Shown in pieces: positions 19,097 to 28,135 of a stretch of DNA of 64,000 nt (positions are counted from its first letter, which is position 1; every line of letters starts with the position of its first letter). The DNA is from Mesohalobacter halotolerans (GTDB lineage Bacteria > Bacteroidota > Bacteroidia > Flavobacteriales > Flavobacteriaceae): assembly GCF_006120725.1 (NCBI RefSeq), contig NZ_SWMU01000004.1:1-64000 (forward strand), read 5' to 3'. The translations under genes were made by a program, and so were the position numbers. The notes beneath the pieces were generated by a model. That model ran no database searches and was not told the origin of the DNA. It was given only the letters and a program-made list of their open reading frames with translations.

Positions 19097-20302
19097 TTAG
19101 GATTTATCCTCTACAAAATCTTGTAAATAGGAGAATCTTTTAGTGAGTTTACCCTCATGAGTAATCAAGGAACGCTCTAGAATACAGTCTTTATCATGGT
19201 TAAAAAAGGCTGGAATAACGTGTTTTGCAAACATATCACCAAAACCCTCACTGGCATCTTTGGGTAATTCACAGGGTAAATTGTCTACGGCCATTACACC
19301 TATTGCATTTTCATTCCTAAAGTCAACTTCTTTCTCATTTACAGGATCGTAACCATAAAATGGATTGTCTATAGTTGATGGTCTAATGGTTGAAGCCACA
19401 GGACCGTCGATGTCACAACTGATATCCGCTACAATTTTTATATTAAAATCAGGATGTTTGGCATCTTGTCGAGTGAATAAAAAAGGCGCATTATCACCAT
19501 AGAAATGACCGGCTATAAATAGATCTGAGACCTTAGCAAATTTCATAAAATCAGATTCATAAGGTGTTGGATCTTTAAAAAACCTTTTGACATCTCCTGC
19601 ACTACCATCTTTTCGTTTGTTGTAATCCATCACTTTTGCAATGGTATAAACAGGTTCTTGGTACATTTTGCTCAGATAGTCTTCAACACTTACTTCTTTT
19701 ATTTTTAAGTGTTCTAAAATTTCTCTAGCACCACGCGCTACCTTGCCAGATCCAGTCAATATAATTTTAATATTAGGAATTGTTATGGCATCAAGCTCCA
19801 CTAAAACAGCGTTTAAGTCGGGTAAGTTTTCGACTTTAGGAAGTTCAAAACTTTGGTGCATTTTGCCTAGTAACCTCAATCCATTGTATGCGCCGACTAA
19901 ACCTGCATATCGACCAAAGCCTATCAAGCGATTGCCTTTGGAATCTGTAATAACTTCATGATCGTGTAAATTGATGTTTTTTTGAAGTATAGCTTGCAGT
20001 AATTTTCTGTTATAGTCTTGTTTTTTGATGGTATGAGAAAAGAAAAAATACGATTTATTTGGGATCAATGCATCAATAGGAACTTCTTTTACACCAAGTA
20101 ATACATCGCAATCTGAAAGGTCTTCTTTTACTAAAATACCATGATTTCTATAGGATTCATCAGAAAAAATTCGAATGTCTGATGGTTCAACAACAAATTG
20201 CAATGCTTTGTAAGTATTTTCAATATTCTTTAGTTGGTGTGGAGAAAACACAACTCTTCGGTCTGGCGGTGATTTCCTTTCTTTGATGATGCCTATTTTC
20301 AT
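19097..20302 (-). CDS. LYS1-like saccharopine/alanine dehydrogenase family protein
   Basis: 401 residues. N-terminal AlaDh/PNT-type domain: MKIGIIKERKSPPDRRVVFS, LGVKEVPIDALIPNKSYFFF, HTIKKQDYN. A nucleotide-binding part with IILTGSGKVARGAREIL (about 180-196) follows. The sequence is most like the NAD-dependent saccharopine dehydrogenase (lysine-forming) family found in Bacteroidota. No lysine or saccharopine gene is nearby, so the actual substrate is not established. Likely co-transcribed with the S1-domain gene. Confidence 0.8.
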   Translation of the reverse strand: MKIGIIKERKSPPDRRVVFSPHQLKNIENTYKALQFVVEPSDIRIFSDESYRNHGILVKEDLSDCDVLLGVKEVPIDALIPNKSYFFFSHTIKKQDYNRKLLQAILQKNINLHDHEVITDSKGNRLIGFGRYAGLVGAYNGLRLLGKMHQSFELPKVENLPDLNAVLVELDAITIPNIKIILTGSGKVARGAREILEHLKIKEVSVEDYLSKMYQEPVYTIAKVMDYNKRKDGSAGDVKRFFKDPTPYESDFMKFAKVSDLFIAGHFYGDNAPFLFTRQDAKHPDFNIKIVADISCDIDGPVASTIRPSTIDNPFYGYDPVNEKEVDFRNENAIGVMAVDNLPCELPKDASEGFGDMFAKHVIPAFFNHDKDCILERSLITHEGKLTKRFSYLQDFVEDKS

Positions 20303-20380
20303 TTAATATATTTTACGCATTTAATAATGTTGCGAAAATAATATATATTTTACAAGTGACTTGACCTTTATGCTAATATA

Positions 20381-20418
20381 AAAAAACGCACCCGGCAAAG
20401 ATGCCAAAGTGCGTTTTC
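20381..20418 (-). terminator. Terminator downstream of the ABC1 kinase gene
   Basis: A stem with arms AAAACGCAC (20383-20391) and GTGCGTTTT (20409-20417), plus an inner GGC/GCC pair, is followed on the minus strand by T residues. Confidence 0.85.
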
Positions 20419-20436
20419 AACCAACCAAACCAATCT

Positions 20437-21747
20437 TTATGCGATGTATTTTTTGTAGTCGTTAACTTTAATGTGGGCTTTCAAATCGTGAAGTAAATTG
20501 TAAAGTCCAAAAAAAGTTCTATTGATGTAAAGGAAATGCTTACTACCACGATTGCCATTCATTTTTCTCAACGTTTGATCTTGACTATATTTTTCACTAA
20601 GTGATGACACATTTTGCCAAAATTCCTCATCACCAAAATCAAAGTTTTCTTTATGGAAAGGACTTGTAAATAAGCTCAACATTTCATGAAATAAAGCTGA
20701 AAAATATTGAATTTCCTCTTGTGAATCATCAGGTCTTAAGATTTCTAACTCGTATAATTTTTTTAAAAAGAATTCTTTATTGTTGATATTTTCAGGTACT
20801 GCCAATTCGAAATATGGTGTATAAAATTTGAGTGGTATTTTCTTTATACATCCAAAATCTATAGCTATCAATTCTTTATTTTCATTGATTAAAAAGTTAC
20901 CCGGATGTGGATCTGCATGAACTTCTTTTAAGTGATGGATTTGATACATATAAAAGTTCCATAGGGTTTGACCTATTTTTTGCCCGTCTTTAAGATCAAA
21001 ATCAGTTTTAGCAAATTCGCTCAAATGTAGTCCATCCATCCAATCCATTGTAATGATACGCTGGCTTGATAGTTCAGGATAATATTTAGGAAATATGAGG
21101 TTTGGAATATGAGCACATGCTTCTGAAATAACTTGGCTTTGTTTGACTTCTAAGACATAATCTGTCTCTTCTAATAGCTTGTGTTCTACCTCTTTAAAGT
21201 ACTTTTCAGAATCTTTTCCTTTCAAATTAAACATTCTTACCGCGACAGGTTTAACCATGGCTAAATCTGAACTTATACTGTCAGCTACTCCGGGATATTG
21301 AATTTTCACAGCAAGTTTTTTCCCATCTTTTTCGGCTTTATGTACTTGACCAATACTGGCAGCATTGACCGATTCAGCAGTGAAGTGATCAAACAATTGT
21401 TCTGGATAGTCGCCATGGTATTTTTTAAATGTTTTTCTTACTAAAGGTGCTGACAATGGCGGTACGCTAAATTGCGATAAACTAAATTTTTCGACGTAAG
21501 CATTAGGTAAAAGACTTTTTTCCATCGAGAGCATTTGAGCCACCTTTAGCGCACTACCTTTTAAACTTTTTAGACCATTATAGATATCAGAAGCATTGCT
21601 TTCATCAAGTTCGTCGCGACTATAATTTTTGTCAAATGCTTTCTTTGAGTAGTATTTTAAGTAATTACCCCCAATTTTAGCACCTGTTTTAACCATTCGT
21701 GAAGTACGGTTAAATTTTCCGGTTGGTATTTTATCTATGGTTTTCAT
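20437..21747 (-). CDS. ABC1/UbiB/ADCK family atypical kinase
   Basis: 436 residues of the AarF/ABC1/UbiB kinase-like family, whose bacterial members support quinone or lipid metabolism. Seen: the A-rich loop NAASIGQVHKAEKDGKK, VKIQYPGV with the ATP-site Lys, catalytic HADPHPGNF (about 285-293) and metal-binding IDFGCIKKI. The family's N-terminal KxGQ motif appears here as ALKVAQMLSMEK, that is KVAQ. The start is directly adjacent to the TetR stop (21748), so the two form an operon; this pairing is common in flavobacteria. Confidence 0.9.
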   Translation of the reverse strand: MKTIDKIPTGKFNRTSRMVKTGAKIGGNYLKYYSKKAFDKNYSRDELDESNASDIYNGLKSLKGSALKVAQMLSMEKSLLPNAYVEKFSLSQFSVPPLSAPLVRKTFKKYHGDYPEQLFDHFTAESVNAASIGQVHKAEKDGKKLAVKIQYPGVADSISSDLAMVKPVAVRMFNLKGKDSEKYFKEVEHKLLEETDYVLEVKQSQVISEACAHIPNLIFPKYYPELSSQRIITMDWMDGLHLSEFAKTDFDLKDGQKIGQTLWNFYMYQIHHLKEVHADPHPGNFLINENKELIAIDFGCIKKIPLKFYTPYFELAVPENINNKEFFLKKLYELEILRPDDSQEEIQYFSALFHEMLSLFTSPFHKENFDFGDEEFWQNVSSLSEKYSQDQTLRKMNGNRGSKHFLYINRTFFGLYNLLHDLKAHIKVNDYKKYIA

Positions 21748-22410
21748 TTATTGCATACGTTCTTTAAAAAGGAACTTCCCAAAATCGATGACTTGTTCGA
21801 GTGGTGTGTTATCAAATACATCAAAAATGGTATTTACAGATTTTTCAATAGCAACATCTGTTTTTTCAAATTCAGCAGAATTATCATCTATCCAAAATTT
21901 GAGCAAAAACATAAATTGAATCCAAGCGCCTTCAGAAAACACACTTTCATTGCGTTTGAGTAGACTTATTTGTTTGTCATCATTATCAATTTCAATTAAT
22001 TCTTTAGCAAAAGATTTAATGTGTTTTCGCAGACTTTTAAGTTGAGCCATATTTTTTGTCATATCATTGTTTTCATCGAGTGTAAACAAGACATAACTTC
22101 TATTGGCCGTAAGCACTTCAAAAAAAGTGTAGAAGAAAATCAACATTTTTTCTCTGCTGCTGTATTCTTCGTAGCCATCAGCTTTTGAAATTACTTCTAT
22201 GGTATTTTGATAAAAACTGTCCCATATATGTTGCTTTAAACCTTTAAAACTGCCGAAATGTTTATAAAAATCAGCTTCTTTAATTTTTAAATCTTTAGCA
22301 AATTTGTAAACTGATTTAGGTTCATGTTCATGTTCTAAAACATAATTCATATAAGCCTCAACAATATTAGGTTTAGAAGACTTTTTTTTGGTTTTGGTTT
22401 GCGTTGCCAT
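21748..22410 (-). CDS. TetR/AcrR-family transcriptional regulator
   Basis: 220 residues. The N-terminal helix-turn-helix lies at about residues 14-60: IVEAYMNYVLEHEHEPKSVY, FAKDLKIKEADFYKHFGSFK, GLKQHIWDSF. The alpha-helical C-terminal part is unlike characterised ligand domains but typical of a flavobacterial TetR group found next to ABC1 kinases. It probably regulates itself and the downstream kinase, as the stop and the kinase start abut. The effector is unknown. Confidence 0.88.
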   Translation of the reverse strand: MATQTKTKKKSSKPNIVEAYMNYVLEHEHEPKSVYKFAKDLKIKEADFYKHFGSFKGLKQHIWDSFYQNTIEVISKADGYEEYSSREKMLIFFYTFFEVLTANRSYVLFTLDENNDMTKNMAQLKSLRKHIKSFAKELIEIDNDDKQISLLKRNESVFSEGAWIQFMFLLKFWIDDNSAEFEKTDVAIEKSVNTIFDVFDNTPLEQVIDFGKFLFKERMQ

Positions 22411-22532
22411 GTTAAAATGATTTGTAACAAAAATAACGTATTGTTTAATTATTTACTTAAAATATTAAACAAAGTTTTGTTAAAAATTAATTTTAGGGTC
22501 TGCTCCAATTCTAAAGTGTGAAGTTGGAATTC

Positions 22533-22763
22533 TTATTCCTCGTTTTGAAATGTTTTGAGTTTATTCTTAAGTTTTGTAGTGGTCTCATCTTTTTCCTTTA
22601 CAGCTTGTTTAAAGTGACTATAACTTGTAATTAATTAGATCATAAGCATCAATGTTCTAATCTCACCAAAATCATATTCAAAAACATCAATGACATCCAA
22701 GAAAAAAGCGATGAGAAATATGACGATAGAAGTTACGGCAACTTGTCTGTAAATAGATTTCAT
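22533..22763 (-). pseudogene. Small membrane protein gene interrupted by one in-frame TAA
   Basis: Read on the minus strand from ATG 22763: MKSIYRQVAVTSIVIFLIAF, then FLDVIDVFEYDFGEIRTLML, then MI, then TAA (22637-22635). The same frame continues as LITSYSHFKQAVKEKDETTT and KLKNKLKTFQNEE before a second TAA at 22535-22533. The first part has one membrane helix and the second is a charged helix, so together they look like a single 76-codon protein broken by one stop. It starts 18 bases after the uvrB stop and is probably co-transcribed. No homologue is recognised. It could be a 42-residue protein that truly ends at 22635, with chance coding downstream. Confidence 0.55.
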
Positions 22764-22781
22764 TTATAAAATGATTTTATA

Positions 22782-24788
22782 TTAAGAACTTACTTTTATT
22801 TGTTTTTCTAAGACCTTCAGCTGATCACGATATTTGGCTGCTTGCATAAAGTCGAGTTCTTTAGCGGCATGCTCCATATTTTTTCGGGTTTTTGTCATGA
22901 GTTTTTTAAGGTCTTTTTTACTCATGTATTCAATTTCTTCTTCGGCCGCTTTTAAACTTTCTTCAGTTTCTACAGGATCTTGTTGCAAAACTTTTTCTTT
23001 ATACAAGACAGACTTAAGCGACTTCTTTAAAGCCTGAGGCGTAATGTTGTGTTTTTCATTGTATTTCATTTGTTTTTCACGGCGGTATTCCGTTTCATCA
23101 ATGGTTTTTTGCATACTATCGGTGATTTTATCGGCATACAAAATCGCTTGGCCTTCCAGGTGACGCGCGGCACGACCAATGGTCTGGGTTAAAGTACGGT
23201 TACTTCTCAAAAACCCTTCTTTATCAGCGTCTAAGATGGCAACAAGAGAAACTTCTGGTAAATCCAAGCCTTCTCTCAGGAGATTCACGCCAACCAAAAC
23301 ATCAAAAATACCTTTGCGTAAGTCTGTCATAATTTCTACGCGTTCCAATGTGTCAATATCAGAATGAATGTAGCGGGTTTTGATATCGACTCGGCTTAAA
23401 TATTTAGTCAATTCTTCAGCCATACGTTTGGTTAAAGTCGTCACTAAAACCCGTTGGTCTTTTTCGACACGTTGGTGAATTTCTTCAATCAAATCATCTA
23501 TTTGGTTTTCGCTAGGTCGCACATCAATAGTCGGATCCAGCAAACCGGTTGGACGAATCACTTGTTCAACATATACGCCTTCTGTTTTTTGAAGTTCGTA
23601 ATCTGCCGGTGTCGCACTGACATAAATGACTTGATTTTGGAGGGCTTCAAATTCTTCGAGTTTTAAGGGTCGGTTGTCCATGGCAGCAGGAAGCCTGAAG
23701 CCGTATTCCACCAAATTTTCTTTACGCGAGCGATCTCCACCATACATGGCCCCAACTTGCGGAATAGTCACATGACTTTCATCGACAATCATCAAATAAT
23801 CATCAGGAAAATAATCCAGCAAACAAAAAGGTCGCGAGCCAGGACTTCGTCCATCGAGGTATCGGGAATAGTTTTCAATTCCAGAACAATAGCCGAGCTC
23901 TTTGATCATTTCTAAGTCAAAATTGGTGCGTTCTTCTATTCGTTTAGCCTCAAGCGGTTTTCCTTGATGTTTAAAAAATTCAATCTGTTTACCCAAATCC
24001 AATGCAATTTGGTCAATCGCTGAATTCAATCGCTCAGGTGAAGTCACAAAAATATTGGCAGGATAGATATTCAATCTGTCGTATCGCTCTAAGATTTCAT
24101 AAGATTGCACATCAAACGCTTCAATCTCTTCAATTTCATCGCCAAAAAAGTGAATGCGGTAAGCAATATCTGCATACCCAGGAAAAACATCTACGGTATC
24201 ACCTTTAATTCGGAAATTTCCTCGTGTAAATTCAGCGGTTGTTCGCGAATACAAACTTTGCACTAAGCGTTTTAAAAATTCGGTTCTTGAAATCTCTTGG
24301 TGAATTTCTAAAGTAATGACGTTTTTTTGAAATTCTAAGGGGTTACCAATACCATATAGACAACTTACTGAAGCGACGACCAATACATCGCGACGCCCAG
24401 ACAATAAGGATGAGGTCGTACTCAGGCGCAATTTTTCAATTTCTTCATTAATAGATAAATCCTTTTCAATATACGTATTGGACGAAGGTATAAACGCTTC
24501 CGGTTGATAATAATCGTAGTAAGACACAAAATATTCCACCGCATTTTCAGGAAAAAATTCTTTGAACTCATTGTAGAGTTGTGCCGCTAAAGTTTTATTG
24601 TGTGCTAAAACTAAAGTTGGTTTTTCAACTTTTTCAACCACATTGGCCATTGTAAAAGTTTTACCTGAACCAGTTACTCCTAAAAGGGTTTGAAAGCGTT
24701 CATTGTGATTTAAACCCTCAGTAATCTTTTTAATAGCTTGTGGCTGATCGCCTGTGGGTTTAAAATCAGATTTTAGATTAAATTTCAT
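22782..24788 (-). CDS. uvrB: Excinuclease ABC subunit B
   Basis: Damage-verifying helicase-like subunit of UvrABC nucleotide excision repair. 668 residues, normal length. Seen: Walker A GVTGSGKTFTMANV (about 38-51), the beta-hairpin region YFVSYYDYYQPEAFIPSSNTY, the DEXH-type IVDESHVTIPQVGAMYGGDR, VGVNLLREGLDLPEVSLV, QTIGRAARH, and a C-terminal UVR motif (KELDFMQAAKYRDQLKVLE) that contacts UvrC. Monocistronic apart from the broken small gene that follows. Confidence 0.98.
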   Translation of the reverse strand: MKFNLKSDFKPTGDQPQAIKKITEGLNHNERFQTLLGVTGSGKTFTMANVVEKVEKPTLVLAHNKTLAAQLYNEFKEFFPENAVEYFVSYYDYYQPEAFIPSSNTYIEKDLSINEEIEKLRLSTTSSLLSGRRDVLVVASVSCLYGIGNPLEFQKNVITLEIHQEISRTEFLKRLVQSLYSRTTAEFTRGNFRIKGDTVDVFPGYADIAYRIHFFGDEIEEIEAFDVQSYEILERYDRLNIYPANIFVTSPERLNSAIDQIALDLGKQIEFFKHQGKPLEAKRIEERTNFDLEMIKELGYCSGIENYSRYLDGRSPGSRPFCLLDYFPDDYLMIVDESHVTIPQVGAMYGGDRSRKENLVEYGFRLPAAMDNRPLKLEEFEALQNQVIYVSATPADYELQKTEGVYVEQVIRPTGLLDPTIDVRPSENQIDDLIEEIHQRVEKDQRVLVTTLTKRMAEELTKYLSRVDIKTRYIHSDIDTLERVEIMTDLRKGIFDVLVGVNLLREGLDLPEVSLVAILDADKEGFLRSNRTLTQTIGRAARHLEGQAILYADKITDSMQKTIDETEYRREKQMKYNEKHNITPQALKKSLKSVLYKEKVLQQDPVETEESLKAAEEEIEYMSKKDLKKLMTKTRKNMEHAAKELDFMQAAKYRDQLKVLEKQIKVSS

Positions 24789-24979
24789 AGCTACAAAATA
24801 AGTAAAATATTTATTTCAAAAGTCTGTTGACAAGCTTTAATTCACGTTTTGTTAACTGTATATCACTTCTGGTGCTAATTCAAATTTTATGCTGACAAAT
24901 AAAGTTTAGTAATCAATCAACCGGTCACAAAAGTTGGATTTAAGGCTTAAATCTACCAGCTGCTAACAATTCGTTAAAG

Positions 24980-25012
24980 TTGATTATTTTGTTTAATATT
25001 TAAATACTTTTG
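24980..25012 (+). promoter_or_regulatory. Promoter of msrA-folE
   Basis: TACTTTTG at 25005-25012 matches TAnnTTTG; a TTG lies 22 bases upstream at 24980-24982. The element overlaps a TTG that would give a longer msrA frame (25010), so the ATG at 25031 is preferred. Confidence 0.6.
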
Positions 25013-25030
25013 TTGAACAAAATTAAACTA

Positions 25031-25558
25031 ATGTCAGAAGCTATATTTGCCAATGGATGTTTTTGGTGTACCCAAGCCGTGTTTCAGCGTTTAAAAGGCG
25101 TTGAAAGTGTACGATCAGGATTTACTGGTGGCACCATTAAAAATCCAGCCTATCGCGAAGTTGTGATGGGAAATACAGGACACGCCGAGGCTATTCACAT
25201 TGTTTACGATGAAAATGTTATTGATTATGACATTTTGCTTTATGTGTTTTTTTCTACACACGATCCGACGACACTAAACCGACAAGGTTACGACGTTGGC
25301 ACACAATATCGCAGTGCTATTTTTTATAAAAATGATTCTCAAAAACAAACTGCAGAACGCGTTATCAAAACACTTAATGCCGAAGTTTTTGATGACAAAA
25401 TTGTAACCCAGCTCCAACCTGCAACAGCATTTTATGAAGCTACCAAAGAGCATCAAGATTTTTACAATAAAAATACAGAATACCGCTATTGCCAATTGGT
25501 GATTGAACCTAAACTGAAAACGCTAAAAGACAAATTTTCACCCTATTTAAAATCATAA
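25031..25558 (+). CDS. msrA: Peptide-methionine (S)-S-oxide reductase
   Basis: Repairs oxidised methionine. 175 residues from ATG 25031 ([20 protein letters not shown]). The catalytic Cys is the first one in GCFWC, and the family's SGFTGG and [11 protein letters not shown] segments, [20 protein letters not shown] and EHQDFYNKN are all present. No MsrB domain is fused. It precedes a second folE by 2 bases, so both come from one transcript. Confidence 0.96.
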   Translation: MSEAIFANGCFWCTQAVFQRLKGVESVRSGFTGGTIKNPAYREVVMGNTGHAEAIHIVYDENVIDYDILLYVFFSTHDPTTLNRQGYDVGTQYRSAIFYKNDSQKQTAERVIKTLNAEVFDDKIVTQLQPATAFYEATKEHQDFYNKNTEYRYCQLVIEPKLKTLKDKFSPYLKS

Positions 25559-25560
25559 TC

Positions 25561-26148
25561 ATGTCATATCAATTATTTGAAGAATACCAAAGTCATACCA
25601 CTTCAGACCTTAAAGAAAATTTCCATAATATCTTAGAACAAATCGGAGAAGATCCATTACGCAATGGGATTGTAAAAACACCTGAGCGCGCTTCAAAAGC
25701 GATGCAATTTTTAACGCAAGGTTACAATATTGACCCGCAAGACATCTTAAAATCGGCCATGTTTGACGAAGACTATAAAGATATGGTTATCGTCAAAGAC
25801 ATCGAACTTTATTCGCTTTGCGAACACCATATGTTGCCATTTTTTGGTAAAGCGCATATTGCTTACATACCTAATGGTCAAATTGTTGGTTTAAGTAAAT
25901 TGCCACGCGTTGTAGACGTTTTCGCAAGGCGATTACAAGTCCAAGAGCGTTTAACACACGATATTTTAGAGTGTATTAATACGACGCTTAAACCCAAAGG
26001 CGTAGCAGTCGTTATCGAAGCGCAACACATGTGTATGATGATGAGAGGTGTTCAAAAGCAAAATTCGGCGACGACCACTTCTGGCTTTAGAGGTCAATTT
26101 GAAGAAATTCAGACAAGAAATGAGTTTTTGAAATTGATTGGGCATTAA
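25561..26148 (+). CDS. folE: GTP cyclohydrolase I (second copy)
   Basis: 195 residues with a complete FolE core: zinc-site Cys87 in SLCEHHMLP, His89/His90, [20 protein letters not shown] and Cys158 in [12 protein letters not shown]. The CMMMRGV form is the common bacterial and eukaryotic type and differs from the CVNSRGIRD form of the 4038 copy. The two proteins are clearly paralogous rather than a recent duplication, because most residues outside the active-site blocks differ. Overall role as for the first copy; co-transcribed with msrA. Confidence 0.95.
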   Translation: MSYQLFEEYQSHTTSDLKENFHNILEQIGEDPLRNGIVKTPERASKAMQFLTQGYNIDPQDILKSAMFDEDYKDMVIVKDIELYSLCEHHMLPFFGKAHIAYIPNGQIVGLSKLPRVVDVFARRLQVQERLTHDILECINTTLKPKGVAVVIEAQHMCMMMRGVQKQNSATTTSGFRGQFEEIQTRNEFLKLIGH

Positions 26149-26205
26149 ACTTTTTTCGGCTTCGGCTATCTAAAAGACTATATTAGTCCCCAAAATTATA
26201 AGTAT

Positions 26206-28059
26206 ATGAATTATTTCAAGATAGCTTCTGTTTTATTATTACTGAGTTTTAACTCTTTTATCCTGGTTGCTCAAAACAATTTTGTAAAAGAAAACTACAA
26301 TAAAACAGAAGTTGATATTCCTATGCGAGATGGTATAAAGTTGCATACGACCATTTACTCGCCAAAAGATACATCTCAGGCTTACCCTATTTTAATGCAA
26401 CGCACGCCATATAGTTCAAGACCTTATGGTAATGATAAGTACAGAAAACGTATTGGCCCTAACGAACTTCTGATGAAAGAAGGTTACATCATTGTATATC
26501 AAGATGTACGTGGTCGCTGGATGAGCGAAGGCATTTACGACAATATGCGGGCTTACATTCCTAAAAAGAAAGGAAAAGCTGTTGATGAAGCTTCAGATAC
26601 CTACGACACGATAGAATGGCTGGTTAACAATGTTGAAAATAATAATGGTAAAGTTGGGGTTTGGGGCATTTCTTACCCAGGATTTTACTCAACTTACAGC
26701 TTGTTATCCAACCATCCAGCTTTGGCAGCGGTTTCACCACAAGCGCCTATCGGTGATTTCTACTTTGATGATTTTCACCATAATGGTGCTTATTTTTTAA
26801 GCTATTGGTTAGCAACTACTGTGTTTGGGTATGAAAAGACTGAGCCAACTGCTCAATCCTGGTACGGTGATAAGTTTCCTCAAATAGGAACTCGAGATCA
26901 ATACCAGTTTTTCTTAGATAATATGCCGCTGAGTAAATTGGATCAATTTTATGGTGAAGACAACGTCTTTTGGCAACAGTTAAAAGAGCATCCAAATTAT
27001 GATGAGTTTTGGCAATCTCGAGGTATTATTCAGCATTTAGACGACATTGATATTGAACCTGCGGTAATGACTGTTGGTGGTTTATTTGATGCCGAAGACC
27101 TCTATGGTCCACTTCATACTTATTCAGAAATTGAAAAACACAATGATTTTTACAATATTTTTGTGTTTGGTCCATGGAGTCATGGGCAATGGGCTATTAC
27201 GAGTACTCGCAATGCCGTTGGCAATGTATATTTTGGTGATGATATTTCTAACAACTACCAAAACAATATTGAAACCCCATTTTTCAATTATTTCCTGAAA
27301 GGTAAAGGCAGTATTAATGAATTATCAGAAGCCCATATTTATGATACCGGCATGATGCAATGGAATGACTATGAGGTTTGGCCACCAAAAAACACTACTG
27401 AAACCGAATTCTTTCTAGGGGATAATCAGAGTTTGAGTACAACTTCAAACCCAAAATTTAAAAATACTTTTGTAAGCGATCCTCAAAAACCTGTACCCTA
27501 TACAGAAGACATCAAAGTGGTTTTTACGCCAAGAAAATACATGACCGACGATCAACGTTTTGCAGCACGCCGACCTGATGTATTGGTGTACGAAACTGAA
27601 GTCTTGGAAGAAGATATGAAATTTGTGGGTGATATTGTCGCTCATCTCAATGTCTCTACAACTGGAACAGCAGCCGATTGGGTCGTGAAAGTGATTGATG
27701 TCTTTCCCGGTGATGCTAAAGACCCTGAGGAAATGCAAGATCATTTAAAAATGAGCAATTACCACATGATGGTGAGAAGCGAAGTGATGCGCGGTCGTTA
27801 CAGAAACAGTTTTGTAAATCCAGAGCCGTTTACCCCAAATAAGAAGACTCAAGTCCAAATAGAATTACAGGATATCAACCATACTTTTAAAAAAGGCCAT
27901 AAACTACAAATTCAGATTCAAAGTTCGTGGTTTCCTTTGATCGACATGAACCCTCAGACTTATGTAGACAATATTTTTGAGGCTGAAGAAGACGATTTTC
28001 AAAAGCAAACGCATACGATTTATGGGGATTCAAGTATCATATTCTATCGATTACAATAA
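26206..28059 (+). CDS. Secreted CocE/NonD-family alpha/beta hydrolase (X-Pro peptidase-like)
   Basis: 617 residues with signal peptide (YFKIASVLLLLSFNSFILVAQ). The alpha/beta-hydrolase domain holds the nucleophile Ser in VWGISYPGFYSTY, the Asp in GGLFDAEDLYGP and the His in FGPWSHGQW, so the triad is complete. The PepX C-terminal jelly-roll domain runs from about 380 to the end (FVGDIVAHLNVSTTGTAADW, GHKLQIQIQSSWFPLIDMNP). Family members hydrolyse esters, acylated antibiotics or X-Pro dipeptides; substrate unknown. Monocistronic, closed by a terminator at 28079. Confidence 0.92.
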   Translation: MNYFKIASVLLLLSFNSFILVAQNNFVKENYNKTEVDIPMRDGIKLHTTIYSPKDTSQAYPILMQRTPYSSRPYGNDKYRKRIGPNELLMKEGYIIVYQDVRGRWMSEGIYDNMRAYIPKKKGKAVDEASDTYDTIEWLVNNVENNNGKVGVWGISYPGFYSTYSLLSNHPALAAVSPQAPIGDFYFDDFHHNGAYFLSYWLATTVFGYEKTEPTAQSWYGDKFPQIGTRDQYQFFLDNMPLSKLDQFYGEDNVFWQQLKEHPNYDEFWQSRGIIQHLDDIDIEPAVMTVGGLFDAEDLYGPLHTYSEIEKHNDFYNIFVFGPWSHGQWAITSTRNAVGNVYFGDDISNNYQNNIETPFFNYFLKGKGSINELSEAHIYDTGMMQWNDYEVWPPKNTTETEFFLGDNQSLSTTSNPKFKNTFVSDPQKPVPYTEDIKVVFTPRKYMTDDQRFAARRPDVLVYETEVLEEDMKFVGDIVAHLNVSTTGTAADWVVKVIDVFPGDAKDPEEMQDHLKMSNYHMMVRSEVMRGRYRNSFVNPEPFTPNKKTQVQIELQDINHTFKKGHKLQIQIQSSWFPLIDMNPQTYVDNIFEAEEDDFQKQTHTIYGDSSIIFYRLQ

Positions 28060-28078
28060 CTACAAACACCGTAAAAGA

Positions 28079-28117
28079 AAAAACCCTGCAAGACTATAAG
28101 ATTTTGCAGGGTTTTTA
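28079..28117. terminator. Bidirectional terminator between hydrolase and redoxin genes
   Basis: An 11-bp perfect stem: AAACCCTGCAA (28081-28091) with TTGCAGGGTTT (28104-28114), loop of 12 bases, T run on the plus side and A run on the other. It serves the plus-strand hydrolase and the convergent minus-strand redoxin. Confidence 0.9.
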
Positions 28118-28135
28118 AATTCAGAATAAAATATA

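Noticed and set aside
24789-25004. Possible tRNA or small RNA between uvrB and msrA
   Set aside because: No cloverleaf, T-loop motif or clear hairpin could be drawn; the region only supplies promoters.
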